DNA from: Tetrapisispora phaffii CBS 4417
Lineage: Eukaryota > Ascomycota > Saccharomycetes > Saccharomycetales > Saccharomycetaceae
DNA length: 64,000 nucleotides
NCBI RefSeq assembly: GCF_000236905.1
Contig: NC_016532.1
Location: 124,001 to 188,000 of the forward strand
Reading direction: 5' to 3'
A program made the translations under genes and the position numbers. Below, piece after piece: positions 11,858-21,352 of the stretch. Every line of letters starts with the position of its first letter. The first letter of the stretch is position 1. The notes under the pieces are model-generated. The model made no database searches. It was not told the origin of the DNA and saw nothing but the letters and a program-made list of their open reading frames with translations.

Positions 11858-12163
11858 ATGGAGAATGGAGCATCAACTGATAAAGATAAAGAAAGACTAA
11901 TATCACAATTAAAAGGTAAACTTTGGTACTGCATTGAGAAACAAGTCAAGGAGGAGACACCCTTTGATACTACTATTTCTCCTAAATATATAAATGCTTT
12001 AGTTGAGCTATGCTATATCCAATTGGTTGAAGTAGGAAAGGATCTAGAATTGTTTGCTAAACACGCTAACAGGGAAGTAATTACTGTTGACGATCTAATG
12101 TTATTGTTAAGGAAACTTCCAAATCTGCAAGAATCACTAATACTTAACAAAGATAATCGATGA
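11858..12163 (+). CDS. MHF1: CENP-S / Mhf1 histone-fold protein
   Basis: The 101-residue product is one histone-fold domain. Helix one is LWYCIEKQVKEE, the central helix ISPKYINALVELCYIQLVEVGKDLE, and the third contains HANREVITVDDLMLLLRKLP. The pattern is that of CENP-S/MHF1, which pairs with CENP-X/MHF2. Together they bind DNA with the Mph1 (FANCM-like) helicase and take part in kinetochore and fork-repair functions. S. cerevisiae MHF1 (YOL086W-A) encodes 90 residues and sits between DUF1 and ADH1, as here apart from MRPS9. It converges on MRPS9 across 223 bp. Confidence 0.9.
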   Translation: MENGASTDKDKERLISQLKGKLWYCIEKQVKEETPFDTTISPKYINALVELCYIQLVEVGKDLELFAKHANREVITVDDLMLLLRKLPNLQESLILNKDNR

Positions 12164-12386
12164 TATATTCGTAATTTTATAAATTCTAACAAAAAATTAT
12201 ATGTTATTTACATGTTTTTCTTTAAATAGTTTACATTTGTATACATGGGATTGTAAACATTACTGTAATAGTGAACTTTCATTTACTCTACCATTTATAA
12301 TATAATTTGGTTTTATGGGGAATATAGAGTTGTAATTTTGGATACTGACCCAAAAAAAACCTGCACGAGATAACCACATTGACTGT

Positions 12387-13268
12387 TTATCTCTTGACCC
12401 AAGTAGGCATCTTTCTGGCCTTTTTCTTACCTGGCTTCTTTCTTTCGACATGTCTGTAATCTCTTGTGATCAAACCTGCTTTACGCAACCTTGGTTTTAA
12501 TAATGGGTTAAAAATCAACAAAGCCTTTGCAATGGCATGAGATATAGCCTCAGCTTGGCCTGTTGGACCTCCGCCTGAGGTTGTGGCAAACACGTTATAA
12601 CTACCTGACAAAGAAGTTGTAGCTAAAGGAAATAGAATAGAGCTTCTATCTTTTATTTCCACGAAATAGTCATTAAGTTGCCTGTTATTTACGAGTATTT
12701 GACCGTCTCCCCTCACTAAATACACCTTTGCTACGGATGACTTTCTCTTGCCCACTGCGACTGCTCTTCCAAATTCATCCAAGACATGAACTTTCCTCTC
12801 ATTCACTAGCATCCCTGACTTCTTAAAATAGTGACCTAGTTCTGTTCTTATCTCATCGTTTGACAGCTGTTGGTCGATATGGTGCAACCTATTTAGAATG
12901 CTGATCAACTGTCTGTACTGAATTGGTCTCAATCTTGTACCACCTCCAATAAGACTGTAGTCTTCGAAGGATAACCATGCCGGCTTGTCCATACCATTGA
13001 CGAGACTCGACTGAGTAGGGTATTTGATGTATTTATTTAATAGATGTTCTAGTCTGTTCATGCAGTTTTCATGATGTGGATTAGCCGAGTAAAAAGTGGC
13101 TAACTTGGGTACAATTCTCGATTGCTTAACAGTTTGATATCTAACGTTCTCCAATGCAAATTTAGTACCAGAGAACGATCTAATTGGTATCGATGCAAAT
13201 AGATTTCCCATCCTCAATAGCGTTGACGCTAATGGAATTCGATTAGGTTTGAAATTCGAATGCAACAT
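12387..13268 (-). CDS. MRPS9: Mitochondrial small-subunit ribosomal protein uS9m
   Basis: The 293-residue product has a mitochondrial-type N-terminus rich in Arg, Ser and Leu. The S9 domain is in the C-terminal half: [38 protein letters not shown] and [14 protein letters not shown]. It ends in a basic tail ([17 protein letters not shown]) that in S9 proteins reaches toward the decoding site. S. cerevisiae Mrps9 (YBR146W) has 278 residues. A YBR-side gene between two YOL-side genes (MHF1 and ADH1) illustrates the interleaved gene order. Confidence 0.93.
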   Translation of the reverse strand: MLHSNFKPNRIPLASTLLRMGNLFASIPIRSFSGTKFALENVRYQTVKQSRIVPKLATFYSANPHHENCMNRLEHLLNKYIKYPTQSSLVNGMDKPAWLSFEDYSLIGGGTRLRPIQYRQLISILNRLHHIDQQLSNDEIRTELGHYFKKSGMLVNERKVHVLDEFGRAVAVGKRKSSVAKVYLVRGDGQILVNNRQLNDYFVEIKDRSSILFPLATTSLSGSYNVFATTSGGGPTGQAEAISHAIAKALLIFNPLLKPRLRKAGLITRDYRHVERKKPGKKKARKMPTWVKR

Positions 13269-13797
13269 TTTCCAGACCTACGTAGCAGCAAGCAAAACAG
13301 CAGCACCTCTTAACTCTTCTACTGAAATAGTCAGATTGTCAATCCCAATCACCAGTAGCATTTCAAACCTTGACTGGCAATTACATTCTTATAGATATAT
13401 ATGTCTAGTTAGTTGGCTAATGGGTTAGTGGGTTGTAATTGGGTCTTCAATGTGTTTAACAAATTGGGAGAATTAAGAAAACACACGAGTCCCGGGTAAC
13501 AATCACACAGGCGTGTGACAGACGAACGACGCAAATACCCCAACGACGCAAAATGTTCTTGCGTTGTCGCGACAGTACGTACATACACACATATATACGT
13601 ATACATATGAATAAGCATCACTTATTAAATTTATACAAAAATTTGTATTAAAAGCATAAATCTGAATTTATTTCATTTGCTATAAAAATTTCTATATGAG
13701 ATTCATTAAATCAGGACTGTTATATATTATAGTTAAAAAAGAATAAAAATGGTAGGCCTCAGAGGCAATTCATTAGTTGATTTCTTTTTTAAACTGT
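13269..13797. other. MRPS9 upstream region and ADH1 downstream region
   Basis: No supported gene. It holds a Reb1-type CGGGTAAC (13493-13500) and a duplicated 11-mer AACGACGCAAA at 13525-13535 and 13542-13552. An alternating purine-pyrimidine stretch follows near 13575-13610. The first two lie 225-285 bp upstream of MRPS9 and are likely promoter elements. Confidence 0.45.
13493..13500 (+). promoter_or_regulatory. Reb1-type site upstream of MRPS9
   Basis: CGGGTAAC matches the Reb1 consensus, about 225 bp upstream of the MRPS9 ATG. Confidence 0.55.
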
Positions 13798-14850
13798 TTA
13801 ACAGGAAGTGTCAACGACAACTCTACCGACAATTTTACCGGCTTGCATGTCGTCGAAAACACTAGCTAACTGAGATAGACCGACAACCTTGATTGGGGAC
13901 TTAACTAAACCTCTGACGAAGAAGTCAATAGCTTCTCTGGTGTCAGCTCTGTTACCGACGTAAGAACCGACAATCTTGGTGGACTTAACGACTTGGTTGA
14001 AGACGTTGGACTTACACACGGCACCAGCTGGTAAACCGACTAAGACGACGGTACCGTTGGATCTGACGTAGTTAGTGGAGGCTTCAATAGCGGCTTCGGA
14101 GACGGAGACGTTGATGACACCGTGAGCACCACCGTTAGTGGCCTTCTTAACTTCAGCAATAATATCCTTACATTGGGTGAAGTCAATGAAGTATTCACCA
14201 CCTAACTTCTTGAATAATTCTTCCTTTTCGGCACCACCATCGATACCTAGGATTCTGAAACCCATAGCCTTACCGTATTGGATGGCTAGAGAACCTAAAC
14301 CACCACAAGCACCGGAGATAGCTAACCAGTCACCAGCCTTTAAGTTGGCGGACTTGATGGCCTTGTAGACGGTAACACCGGCACATAAGATTGGGGCGAT
14401 GTTCTTTAAGTCGGCACCAGCTGGGATCTTAGCGGCTTGGACAGCGTCAGCGGTGGCGTATTGTTGGAAACTACCGTCGTGAGTGTAACCGGATAAGTCA
14501 GCTTCTGGACAGTTGGATTCGTTGGACAATTCACATTCTTCACAGGACATACAAGAGCCGTTTAACCACTTGATACCAGCGTAGTCACCGACCTTCCAGC
14601 CCTTAACGGAGGAACCCATACCGACAACAACACCGGCACCTTCGTGACCACCGACTAATGGTAACTTGACTGGCAATGGCCAGTCACCGTGCCAAGCGTG
14701 CAAGTCAGTGTGACAGACACCGGAGTATAAGACATGGATCAAAAGTTCATTTGGTAATGGAGTTGGGACTGGGATGTCCTTGTATTCTAATGGACCGTTG
14801 TTTTCGTAGAAAATAACACCTTTTTGGGTCTTTGGGATTTCGGTAGACAT
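13798..14850 (-). CDS. ADH1: Alcohol dehydrogenase, ADH1 type
   Basis: The 350-residue product is a zinc-dependent medium-chain alcohol dehydrogenase. Catalytic zinc ligands are Cys46 ([15 protein letters not shown]), His69 (GGHEGAG) and Cys156. Structural zinc ligands are Cys100, 103, 106 and 114. The NAD-binding motif SGACGGLGS is near 180. It reduces acetaldehyde to ethanol in fermentation. I chose ATG 14850 ([11 protein letters not shown]) because the family starts there; an upstream in-frame ATG at 14895 would add 15 unconserved residues. With no leader, a cytosolic ADH1/ADH2-type enzyme is likely rather than mitochondrial ADH3. Codon choice is strongly biased, consistent with very high expression. 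The 5' leader contains an N gap. Confidence 0.96.
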   Translation of the reverse strand: MSTEIPKTQKGVIFYENNGPLEYKDIPVPTPLPNELLIHVLYSGVCHTDLHAWHGDWPLPVKLPLVGGHEGAGVVVGMGSSVKGWKVGDYAGIKWLNGSCMSCEECELSNESNCPEADLSGYTHDGSFQQYATADAVQAAKIPAGADLKNIAPILCAGVTVYKAIKSANLKAGDWLAISGACGGLGSLAIQYGKAMGFRILGIDGGAEKEELFKKLGGEYFIDFTQCKDIIAEVKKATNGGAHGVINVSVSEAAIEASTNYVRSNGTVVLVGLPAGAVCKSNVFNQVVKSTKIVGSYVGNRADTREAIDFFVRGLVKSPIKVVGLSQLASVFDDMQAGKIVGRVVVDTSC

Positions 14851-14963
14851 GTTTATAGTTTTGTAAGAAGTATTCTTGGTTCTTTTCAAGCTCAAGAGGG
14901 AAAAGAAGGTAGCAAGATAGGAAAGACAGCTGAGATGGGATAAAGATGCAATTTTTTGAGATG

Positions 14964-14983
14964 NNNNNNNNNNNNNNNNNNNN
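14964..14983. other. Assembly gap (20 N) in the ADH1 leader
   Basis: Exactly 20 N. The same 11 bases (TTTTTGAGATG) lie on both sides, so the flanking contigs probably overlap or a small repeat was collapsed. True size is unknown. Confidence 0.95.
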
Positions 14984-15016
14984 TTTTTGAGATGGATAGT
15001 TGATCAATGCATAGTA

Positions 15017-15024
15017 TTTATATA
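15017..15024 (-). promoter_or_regulatory. Probable ADH1 TATA box
   Basis: Minus-strand TATATAAA about 170 bp (gap included) upstream of the ADH1 ATG. A pyrimidine-rich leader follows, as in highly expressed yeast glycolytic genes. Confidence 0.6.
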
Positions 15025-15031
15025 AATGTGA

Positions 15032-15088
15032 ATTGCAGGAGACAAGGAAACGAAAAGCAGAGCTTTTCGTTTCCTTGTCTCCTGCAAT
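15032..15088. repeat. Perfect inverted repeat, 27-bp arms, 3-nt loop
   Basis: Left arm 15032-15058 and right arm 15062-15088 are exact reverse complements; the spacer is AGA. It lies just upstream of the ADH1 TATA box and 49 bp from the N gap. It could extrude as a cruciform, or be an assembly fold-back. Confidence 0.95.
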
Positions 15089-15812
15089 GTAGTCGATGTT
15101 GTTTCGATGTCGTTGCAGCTGTGACAATTGCCATTCCAACAAACACGGCATCTCGTATTGAGGATTTCTTTTGGAGAAAGACAACACTTTTCAGCTCGAT
15201 AATAGGAATCCCAAGTATGTCTTCAAGTGATCTGAAGGTGTCGAAACGCTAAATAGGAGAAATCCAACGAGCAACTTAACTGCTACAACGAGGGTGAGGT
15301 TGGTGAGCTAGTTAGCTGGTCCAGCTGCAAGAGTTCGAGTTTGCAGAGTAGAGAGACCTGCCCTGTTGAATTGGCTTTGCATCAAAACGAACAATGAACA
15401 TTTGCAAATTCGAAATGTTTGCGGTCGCATGCGTCTTAGATGGGAGGGGGCCTTGTGTGAATGTTGCAGTGCTTTTGGGGTCCTGAGGGAAGAGAAGCTG
15501 TTCGCACAGTGCTTGCCATGCCGGCGCTGGGTCCTGTGATTTAGTGGATGCCAGAAAGTAATCGCGCTGCGACGGCGGGAGCATCCACTAATGGGCCGCA
15601 TTTTCTGCGTTTCTTTTTTGTTTCTTTCTTGTTCGCCGTTGTGCATTTCTTTTCCGACGCAGAAATTACAGGAACCCCGGCGTAACACAATGAAGGGACA
15701 GCGAGCAAGAGGGGCGAGAGCGGTTTTCGAGAGGAAATCGGAATTTCATGGACAGCCGTCCCGTTTGGGAGACGGCGGGCCGGGTGGCACCCTGGCCATG
15801 CATTGCGTGGTG

Positions 15813-15819
15813 CGGGTAA
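15813..15819 (+). promoter_or_regulatory. Reb1-type site in ADH1-SUP45 spacer
   Basis: CGGGTAA, 7 bp before the first of three CACGTG boxes and about 370 bp upstream of SUP45. Confidence 0.55.
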
Positions 15820-15825
15820 ACAGCT

Positions 15826-15853
15826 CACGTGAGATGCACGTGAGCTACACGTG
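15826..15853. promoter_or_regulatory. Three CACGTG boxes at an 11-bp period
   Basis: CACGTG starts at 15826, 15837 and 15848, each followed by A. CACGTG is bound by yeast bHLH factors such as Cbf1, Pho4 and Tye7. Spacing of one helical turn would put all three on one face of the DNA. About 335-360 bp upstream of SUP45. Confidence 0.75.
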
Positions 15854-16187
15854 ACACATTTGATTCGTGGGGAGTGACTAGGGAAGTGTTTTTTTTATCA
15901 TTTTGCACGCACAACGCTCGCAAAAATTTTCATCACCTTGGGCGGGCGACTATTGAAAATTTCAGTGATGCACGACCACACATAGTTAGCACTTGAGATG
16001 AGCTTGGCTTCAATTAATAGCTGGTAATGGTGGTGCAATTGATGTGACGGCGGGCTGGCAAGCTGTGGGTATATAAAGATGTTGCCAATGGAGTCTGCTC
16101 CTGTATTGCACGTCACTGCACGCTGTGTTTTCTATACTCCCAACCGTACTCAAGGGCTAAAACGTACACGCACGCACACTTATCACA

Positions 16188-17501
16188 ATGGAAACTGACG
16201 CTGAGAGAAATATCGAAATCTGGAAGGTCAAGAAACTTATTCAATCACTGGAGAAGGCCAGGGGTAATGGTACCTCCATGATCTCGTTGATCATCCCTCC
16301 AAAGGGCCAGATCTCGATGATCCAGAAAATGCTAACCGATGAATATGGTACTGCCTCTAATATCAAGTCAAGAGTCAATAGACTATCGGTTCTGTCGGCA
16401 ATTACCTCTACGCAACAAAAGCTGAAGTTGTATAACAAGATCCCTCCAAATGGGTTGGTCCTATACTGTGGTGATATTATCACCGAAGAGGGTAAGGAAA
16501 AGAAAGTCACTTTCGATATCGAACCTTACAAGCCAATCAACACATCTTTATACTTGTGTGACAACAAGTTCCACACCGAGGTTCTTTCCGAGTTGTTGCA
16601 AGCTGACGACAAGTTCGGTTTCATCGTCATGGATGGTCAAGGTACCTTGTTCGGCTCGTTGGCAGGTAACACAAGAACAGTTATGCATAAATTCACCGTC
16701 GATTTACCAAAGAAGCATGGTAGAGGTGGTCAATCGGCTCTTCGTTTTGCTCGTTTGAGAGAGGAAAAAAGACATAACTACGTTAGAAAAGTCGCAGAAG
16801 TCGCGGTCCAGAATTTCATCGTCAACGATAAAGTCATTGTCAAAGGTTTGATTCTAGCAGGTTCTGCCGACTTCAAAACAGATTTAGCAAAATCAGAACT
16901 GTTTGACCCGAGATTGGCTGAAAAAGTCATCAAGATCGTGGATATTTCATATGGTGGTGAAAATGGTTTCAATCAAGCTATTGAATTGTCAGCTGAGACT
17001 TTAGCAAACGTTAAGTTCGTCCAAGAAAAGAAACTGTTGACAGAATACTTCGATGAAATCTCTCAAGACACAGGTAAGTTCTGTTACGGTATAGATGATA
17101 CCTTGAAGGCATTGGATTTAGGTGCTTGTGACAGATTAATCGTCTTCGAAAACTTGGATACCGTCAGATACACCTACAAAGACGCCGAGGATCAAGAAGT
17201 CATCAAGTTCGTCAAACCAGGTCAAGAAGATAAGAGTTATGCCATTGATAAGGCTACCGGCCAAGAAATGGAAGTCGTTAGCGAGTCTCTATTGATCGAA
17301 TGGTTGGCTGAACATTATAAGGACTATGGTGCCACTTTAGAATTTATTACTGATAAATCTTCTGAAGGTTCTCAATTCGTGTCAGGTTTCGGTGGTATTG
17401 GTGCCTTATTACGTTATAAAGTTAACTTTGAACAACTTCAAGAAGATTCCGATGATGAATATTACAACTCGGATGAAGGTTCTGATTTCGATTTTATTTA
17501 A
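16188..17501 (+). CDS. SUP45: Translation termination factor eRF1
   Basis: The 437-residue product has exactly the S. cerevisiae Sup45 length (YBR143C). The stop-codon recognition motifs TASNIKS (NIKS at 58-61) and YLCDNKF (122-128) are intact. So is the GGQ motif (180-182, in [15 protein letters not shown]) that triggers peptidyl-tRNA hydrolysis. The C-terminal eRF3-binding domain ends in an acidic tail ([17 protein letters not shown]). NIKS and YxCxxxF are unaltered, so ordinary recognition of all three stop codons is expected. It starts just downstream of a GC-rich promoter shared with ADH1; 292 bp of AT-rich DNA separate its stop from the MAK5 stop. Confidence 0.98.
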   Translation: METDAERNIEIWKVKKLIQSLEKARGNGTSMISLIIPPKGQISMIQKMLTDEYGTASNIKSRVNRLSVLSAITSTQQKLKLYNKIPPNGLVLYCGDIITEEGKEKKVTFDIEPYKPINTSLYLCDNKFHTEVLSELLQADDKFGFIVMDGQGTLFGSLAGNTRTVMHKFTVDLPKKHGRGGQSALRFARLREEKRHNYVRKVAEVAVQNFIVNDKVIVKGLILAGSADFKTDLAKSELFDPRLAEKVIKIVDISYGGENGFNQAIELSAETLANVKFVQEKKLLTEYFDEISQDTGKFCYGIDDTLKALDLGACDRLIVFENLDTVRYTYKDAEDQEVIKFVKPGQEDKSYAIDKATGQEMEVVSESLLIEWLAEHYKDYGATLEFITDKSSEGSQFVSGFGGIGALLRYKVNFEQLQEDSDDEYYNSDEGSDFDFI

Positions 17502-17793
17502 GCTCAATCGAATTTTAAAATAAATAAATGCAACCAAAATTTAATTTCTCAAACGATTATACTATAATTAATCATAATAAGTAGGCATTTTATATTAGTT
17601 CAAATACTAATTAAGAATTATAGGAAAATATTATGGATTCCAAAATATGTATATATATATACATAAAGACGTATATACACCTATAAAGGTTTAAATAAAA
17701 AATATTATTTTCGTTACCCAATAATTATATTAATGATAATTAATTTAGTTTACAACCGTATATATCCATAGATATATCCAAATAATCGATTTA

Positions 17794-20082
17794 TCATTTT
17801 TTTTGCTTCTTATTTTGAACAGTGGCTAAGGCGTCAACTTCATCGTGACCAATAATATTTTTATGACCTCTTTTCTTTACTAAATTGTCTGCAAGATTAA
17901 CTAAACCACCAGTTAAATACTTTCTTCTCATATCTTTTCTAATTGGCTTAGATAATAAATTATTTAGTTGAATTTTCGTCATTCTCATATCATTCCTTTC
18001 CATCGTTTTGTTCATTTTTTTAGTCTTGTTTTTAGCCAAAAATGTGTCCACTATTTCATCATCAGAATCAAAATCAATTCCCAGCTCATCTGCAGCTTTC
18101 TTCATCCACACATCATCTTTTCTTAAAGAGGTAGAGGCTATATCATTGTCGGCCAATTCACTAGCACAATGACTACGTTCTCTTATTTGGGCTAATACAT
18201 CTAGATCAATTGGTAACAAAGGAACTGTGTTTTGCCATTTCTTGAAAAAAGGTTTGCTGGAATGTTGGGATTTATTATCCAACATTTTTCTTAACTTTCT
18301 TAGTGGACCAATAGCTTCTTCTGGGGAACAGATCATTACCGAGACACCTTGCTTACCACCACGAGCAGTTCTACCAGATCTGTGAATATAAACATCTGCT
18401 GTGCGAGGTAAATGGTAATGAATGACATGTTGAATATCTGGTATATCTAAACCTCTTGCAGCAACATCACTGGCTATTAATACGGTTGGTTTACCTAATT
18501 TTTCATTCTTTTCAGATTGAAATTGATATTTCTCTAGGTTCTTTAAACGGTTTTTTTGGGTCATTGAAGAGTGTAGTTGAAAAGTTGATATTTTTAAGAA
18601 AGTTAAGAATGAATGCAATTTCTTAACGGAATCTATAGCATTACAGAAAATCAAAGTTTTACCTGGAAACATTGAAATAAAATAATAGGAATATAAGTCT
18701 CGCTCTAATGGTGCACATTCAATTAATGCTTCTTTCACTTGTTCACTCACTTTTTGCTCCGGATTAGTATCAATTATAACTGGTTTAGACTTAAATTGAA
18801 TTTTATTCATCAAATGCTTCAAAACAACATTCATCTCAGATTCATTCTCATCAAGTTTCTTATTCTTCCAATTACTCGACGCAAGTTTATCAAATAAATC
18901 AATAGAAAAAGTAGCTGAAAAAATCATTGTTTGCCATTTTGCTGTGCCTTCCATTTTTTTATTAGCATTGTTTAAATGCTTTAAAATGTTTTCAAATTCA
19001 TCAAAATGACCGTCCTGTAATAATCTATCAGCTTCATCTAATACCAAAGTATCTATTTTGGCAAATCTATCAATCAAAGTATTATCTTTCTCAAGTAACT
19101 CTAAAAATCTACCTGGAGTCGCTACTACAACTCTACCGCTTCCTTTATACTTCAATAGACGTTGTTGTTTCTGGATGGATAAACCACCAGTTAAAGATAA
19201 AATAGAATATGGATTTTTTTCAATGATAAGTTTAGAAATTTTTTGTAAATGTTGAGTGACTTGTTGAGCCAATTCTCTAGTTGGTGTGAATATCAATGCA
19301 ATTGGTTTATTGGCATCTACTTTAGCTGTTCTAAGTAAATTCTCTAAAATTGGTATACCGTAAGCTAGTGTTTTACCCGAACCCGTAGAAGCTTTACCCA
19401 TGATATCCTCACCTTTCAAGGCATGTGGAATAGCTTTCATTTGGATTTCAGTAGGTTTGGTAAAAGCTAAAGACGCTAAACCATTTAATGTAGTAAATGA
19501 TAAATCCCCGACAACATTAGTCCACTCTGGAAGATCAATAGAGGATACTTCATTATCTAGATTAACATCTGATGTGAAAACATTGGTCTTCAAAGCATCA
19601 TCTCCGACATTGATGTTGTCTTTTTTATTATCATCACTATCTTCTTCATTATTATTATCACTATCTTCTTCTTCTTCTTCTTCTTCTTCGCTTTCGCTAG
19701 TAGCAGCACTCAATTCACCTTCCTTGATATCATCCATGTTTTTGAATTCAACGAGATCATCTATGCCAGTATTCTCATCGATTTGAATATCATCTTGATT
19801 CTCATCGTCCTTTTTGATATTGGTATCTGTTCTTGTGATGAATTGTGCTTGACCATTAATAATTTTCACATCAACACCATCAATTTCCTCTAAACCATAT
19901 AAACCACCGAAATCACCCAAGGTATCAGGAATATCGACTTTTTTCCATTTCAGTTCTGTAGATTTGACAACTTTACCTTCTGATTTGACATTGGCATTTT
20001 TTTGTACCTTTTTAGGATTCTTTTTAGGATTCTTCTTGCCGTTGATTTTACCCAATCTTTTTTGTAGTAATCTGTTTGCCAT
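17794..20082 (-). CDS. MAK5: DEAD-box RNA helicase for 60S subunit biogenesis
   Basis: The 762-residue product has a basic N-terminus, then an acidic Glu/Asp/Asn-rich stretch near 115-165. The Q-motif region (FTKPTEIQMKAIPHAL) and helicase core follow: ASTGSGKT, PTRELAQQ, TPGR, DEAD, SAT, RGLDIPD and HRSGRTAR. The C-terminal tail is basic and Lys-rich. Length and order match S. cerevisiae Mak5 (YBR142W, 773 residues), a nucleolar helicase needed for 60S assembly. The first ATG is at 20082; the frame is open only a few codons further, without ATG. It is divergent from BMT2 (YBR141C), its S. cerevisiae neighbour, and both share PAC/RRPE boxes. Confidence 0.95.
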   Translation of the reverse strand: MANRLLQKRLGKINGKKNPKKNPKKVQKNANVKSEGKVVKSTELKWKKVDIPDTLGDFGGLYGLEEIDGVDVKIINGQAQFITRTDTNIKKDDENQDDIQIDENTGIDDLVEFKNMDDIKEGELSAATSESEEEEEEEEDSDNNNEEDSDDNKKDNINVGDDALKTNVFTSDVNLDNEVSSIDLPEWTNVVGDLSFTTLNGLASLAFTKPTEIQMKAIPHALKGEDIMGKASTGSGKTLAYGIPILENLLRTAKVDANKPIALIFTPTRELAQQVTQHLQKISKLIIEKNPYSILSLTGGLSIQKQQRLLKYKGSGRVVVATPGRFLELLEKDNTLIDRFAKIDTLVLDEADRLLQDGHFDEFENILKHLNNANKKMEGTAKWQTMIFSATFSIDLFDKLASSNWKNKKLDENESEMNVVLKHLMNKIQFKSKPVIIDTNPEQKVSEQVKEALIECAPLERDLYSYYFISMFPGKTLIFCNAIDSVKKLHSFLTFLKISTFQLHSSMTQKNRLKNLEKYQFQSEKNEKLGKPTVLIASDVAARGLDIPDIQHVIHYHLPRTADVYIHRSGRTARGGKQGVSVMICSPEEAIGPLRKLRKMLDNKSQHSSKPFFKKWQNTVPLLPIDLDVLAQIRERSHCASELADNDIASTSLRKDDVWMKKAADELGIDFDSDDEIVDTFLAKNKTKKMNKTMERNDMRMTKIQLNNLLSKPIRKDMRRKYLTGGLVNLADNLVKKRGHKNIIGHDEVDALATVQNKKQKK

Positions 20083-20196
20083 TTTACTCAATATTCAATA
20101 TTACAGTCTCACCTACTGATCCCAACAATAATACAAACTAATACAATTAATAAATACTTCTCTTTACTCAATATACGTTTATATAATGTAGCTATT

Positions 20197-20207
20197 AAAA
20201 TTTTTCA
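20197..20207 (-). promoter_or_regulatory. RRPE element
   Basis: AAAATTTTTCA is the exact reverse complement of the ribosomal RNA processing element TGAAAAATTTT, bound by Stb3. It lies between two ribosome-biogenesis genes. Confidence 0.75.
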
Positions 20208-20216
20208 TCAACTCAT

Positions 20217-20234
20217 CTCATCGCATCTCATCGC
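20217..20234 (-). promoter_or_regulatory. Two PAC elements in tandem
   Basis: CTCATCGC occurs at 20217-20224 and 20227-20234; the reverse complement GCGATGAG is the PAC box bound by Dot6/Tod6. A third CTCATC lies at 20212. Together with the RRPE 10 bp away this is the standard ribosome-biogenesis module. Confidence 0.8.
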
Positions 20235-20362
20235 TTAAGTATGCACTTTTTCAGTTAACATAAAGCAGTCAAAAAATTATGAATAACACAATGAGATTTA
20301 AATGATAAAGTGAATGGAGCAGTGAGAGATTCAGACAGTTAGAGATAAGAAGATATACGATC

Positions 20363-21352
20363 ATGCTATCTAGGAAGAGACAGACTATAACAGGGAAGCA
20401 GGTAGTAGAGAGAGTTAAGAATATTAAGCCCAGCAAGACCAGAAAAATTATTCGCCGGTTCCATTTGTTAATATCTAAAAGAAAGGCAATCGTTGGCAAG
20501 TTGAAGATAAAGAACATCGGAGATAACGATGAAGAGAGCAATGTTATAAGCATTAGAAAACAACTGAATGGCCGTGAACTAAAAATGTATAACGAAGGGT
20601 TCAGCAACGACAAGGCGGATGAGCGCGAGAAACAGTTACTAAAGGTAAAAGTCACCGATGACCGTTATGAATTGATTGCTTTACTCGGGTACATCATGAA
20701 TGAAATAGTGAATAAAGGTGGGTTAAGTAACTACCAATCTGCAAGCAGAGTAGGCCAAGACAATAAACGTGGTGGGGACTCTTCGAAATTATTGGTGAAG
20801 TGGCTACTAGACGACCTGCAGTTGACCTCGATCGACCGAGTATTAGAAATCGGATGTTTGAGTTCGCAGAATCATATCAGTAAGTTTAAGATAGTGAATG
20901 GCATTGAGCGCATTGATTTACAAAATATCAACAATGATAAGAAAATATTAAAACAAGATTTCATGGAAAGACCATTACCTAAGGGTCCTGAAGAGAAGTT
21001 CGATTTAATTTCATGTTCGTTAGTATTAAATTTCGTAAATACACCACTGGATAGAGGACGAATGCTTCTCCGATTCAATGACTTCCTTTTGGATAGAGGG
21101 TACGTCTTCATCGTATTACCATTACCATGTTTAAATAACTCCAGATACATGAACAGTGACACCTTCTGCCAATTGATGAAACACTTGGGCTTTGAGAAAT
21201 TACAATACACAGAGACTCATAAGATTTGTTACATGTTATTCCAACGAACTATGGGGTATTCCCCAAACTGTAACTCGGTCAGCACCTTCTCTCGTAAGAC
21301 GAAACTCTCTGATAAGCCCGGCATGAACAATTTTACAATTTTACTTCCTTGA
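20363..21352 (+). CDS. BMT2: 25S rRNA adenine-N1 methyltransferase
   Basis: The 329-residue product starts with a very basic N-terminus (MLSRKRQTITGKQVVERVKN). It carries an S-adenosylmethionine-binding motif VLEIGCLSS (160-168) and the downstream FDLISCSLVLNFV segment. S. cerevisiae Bmt2 (YBR141C, 337 residues) makes m1A2142 in 25S rRNA in the nucleolus. Length, basic start and position beside MAK5 agree. It probably shares the PAC/RRPE promoter with MAK5. The 1.24 kb downstream contain a hairpin-rich block. Confidence 0.92.
   Translation: MLSRKRQTITGKQVVERVKNIKPSKTRKIIRRFHLLISKRKAIVGKLKIKNIGDNDEESNVISIRKQLNGRELKMYNEGFSNDKADEREKQLLKVKVTDDRYELIALLGYIMNEIVNKGGLSNYQSASRVGQDNKRGGDSSKLLVKWLLDDLQLTSIDRVLEIGCLSSQNHISKFKIVNGIERIDLQNINNDKKILKQDFMERPLPKGPEEKFDLISCSLVLNFVNTPLDRGRMLLRFNDFLLDRGYVFIVLPLPCLNNSRYMNSDTFCQLMKHLGFEKLQYTETHKICYMLFQRTMGYSPNCNSVSTFSRKTKLSDKPGMNNFTILLP

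Larger units (their letters stand above)
15089..16187. other. ADH1-SUP45 divergent promoter region, with GC-rich section
   Basis: About 1.1 kb without a supported gene. From about 15420 to 15860 the DNA is much more GC-rich than its surroundings, which is why several short open frames occur. It includes a hairpin (15755-15776), a Reb1 site and three CACGTG boxes. A strong upstream activating region for ADH1 and SUP45 is the simplest reading. Confidence 0.5.

Noticed and set aside
14747..15187. Minus-strand open frame running through the N gap
   Set aside because: It crosses unknown bases, overlaps the ADH1 start and half of the palindrome; not a credible protein.
15308..15854. Several open frames of 87-126 codons in the ADH1-SUP45 spacer
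   Set aside because: They overlap on both strands in a GC-rich island, where stops are rare by chance; compositions look random and none has a recognisable domain.
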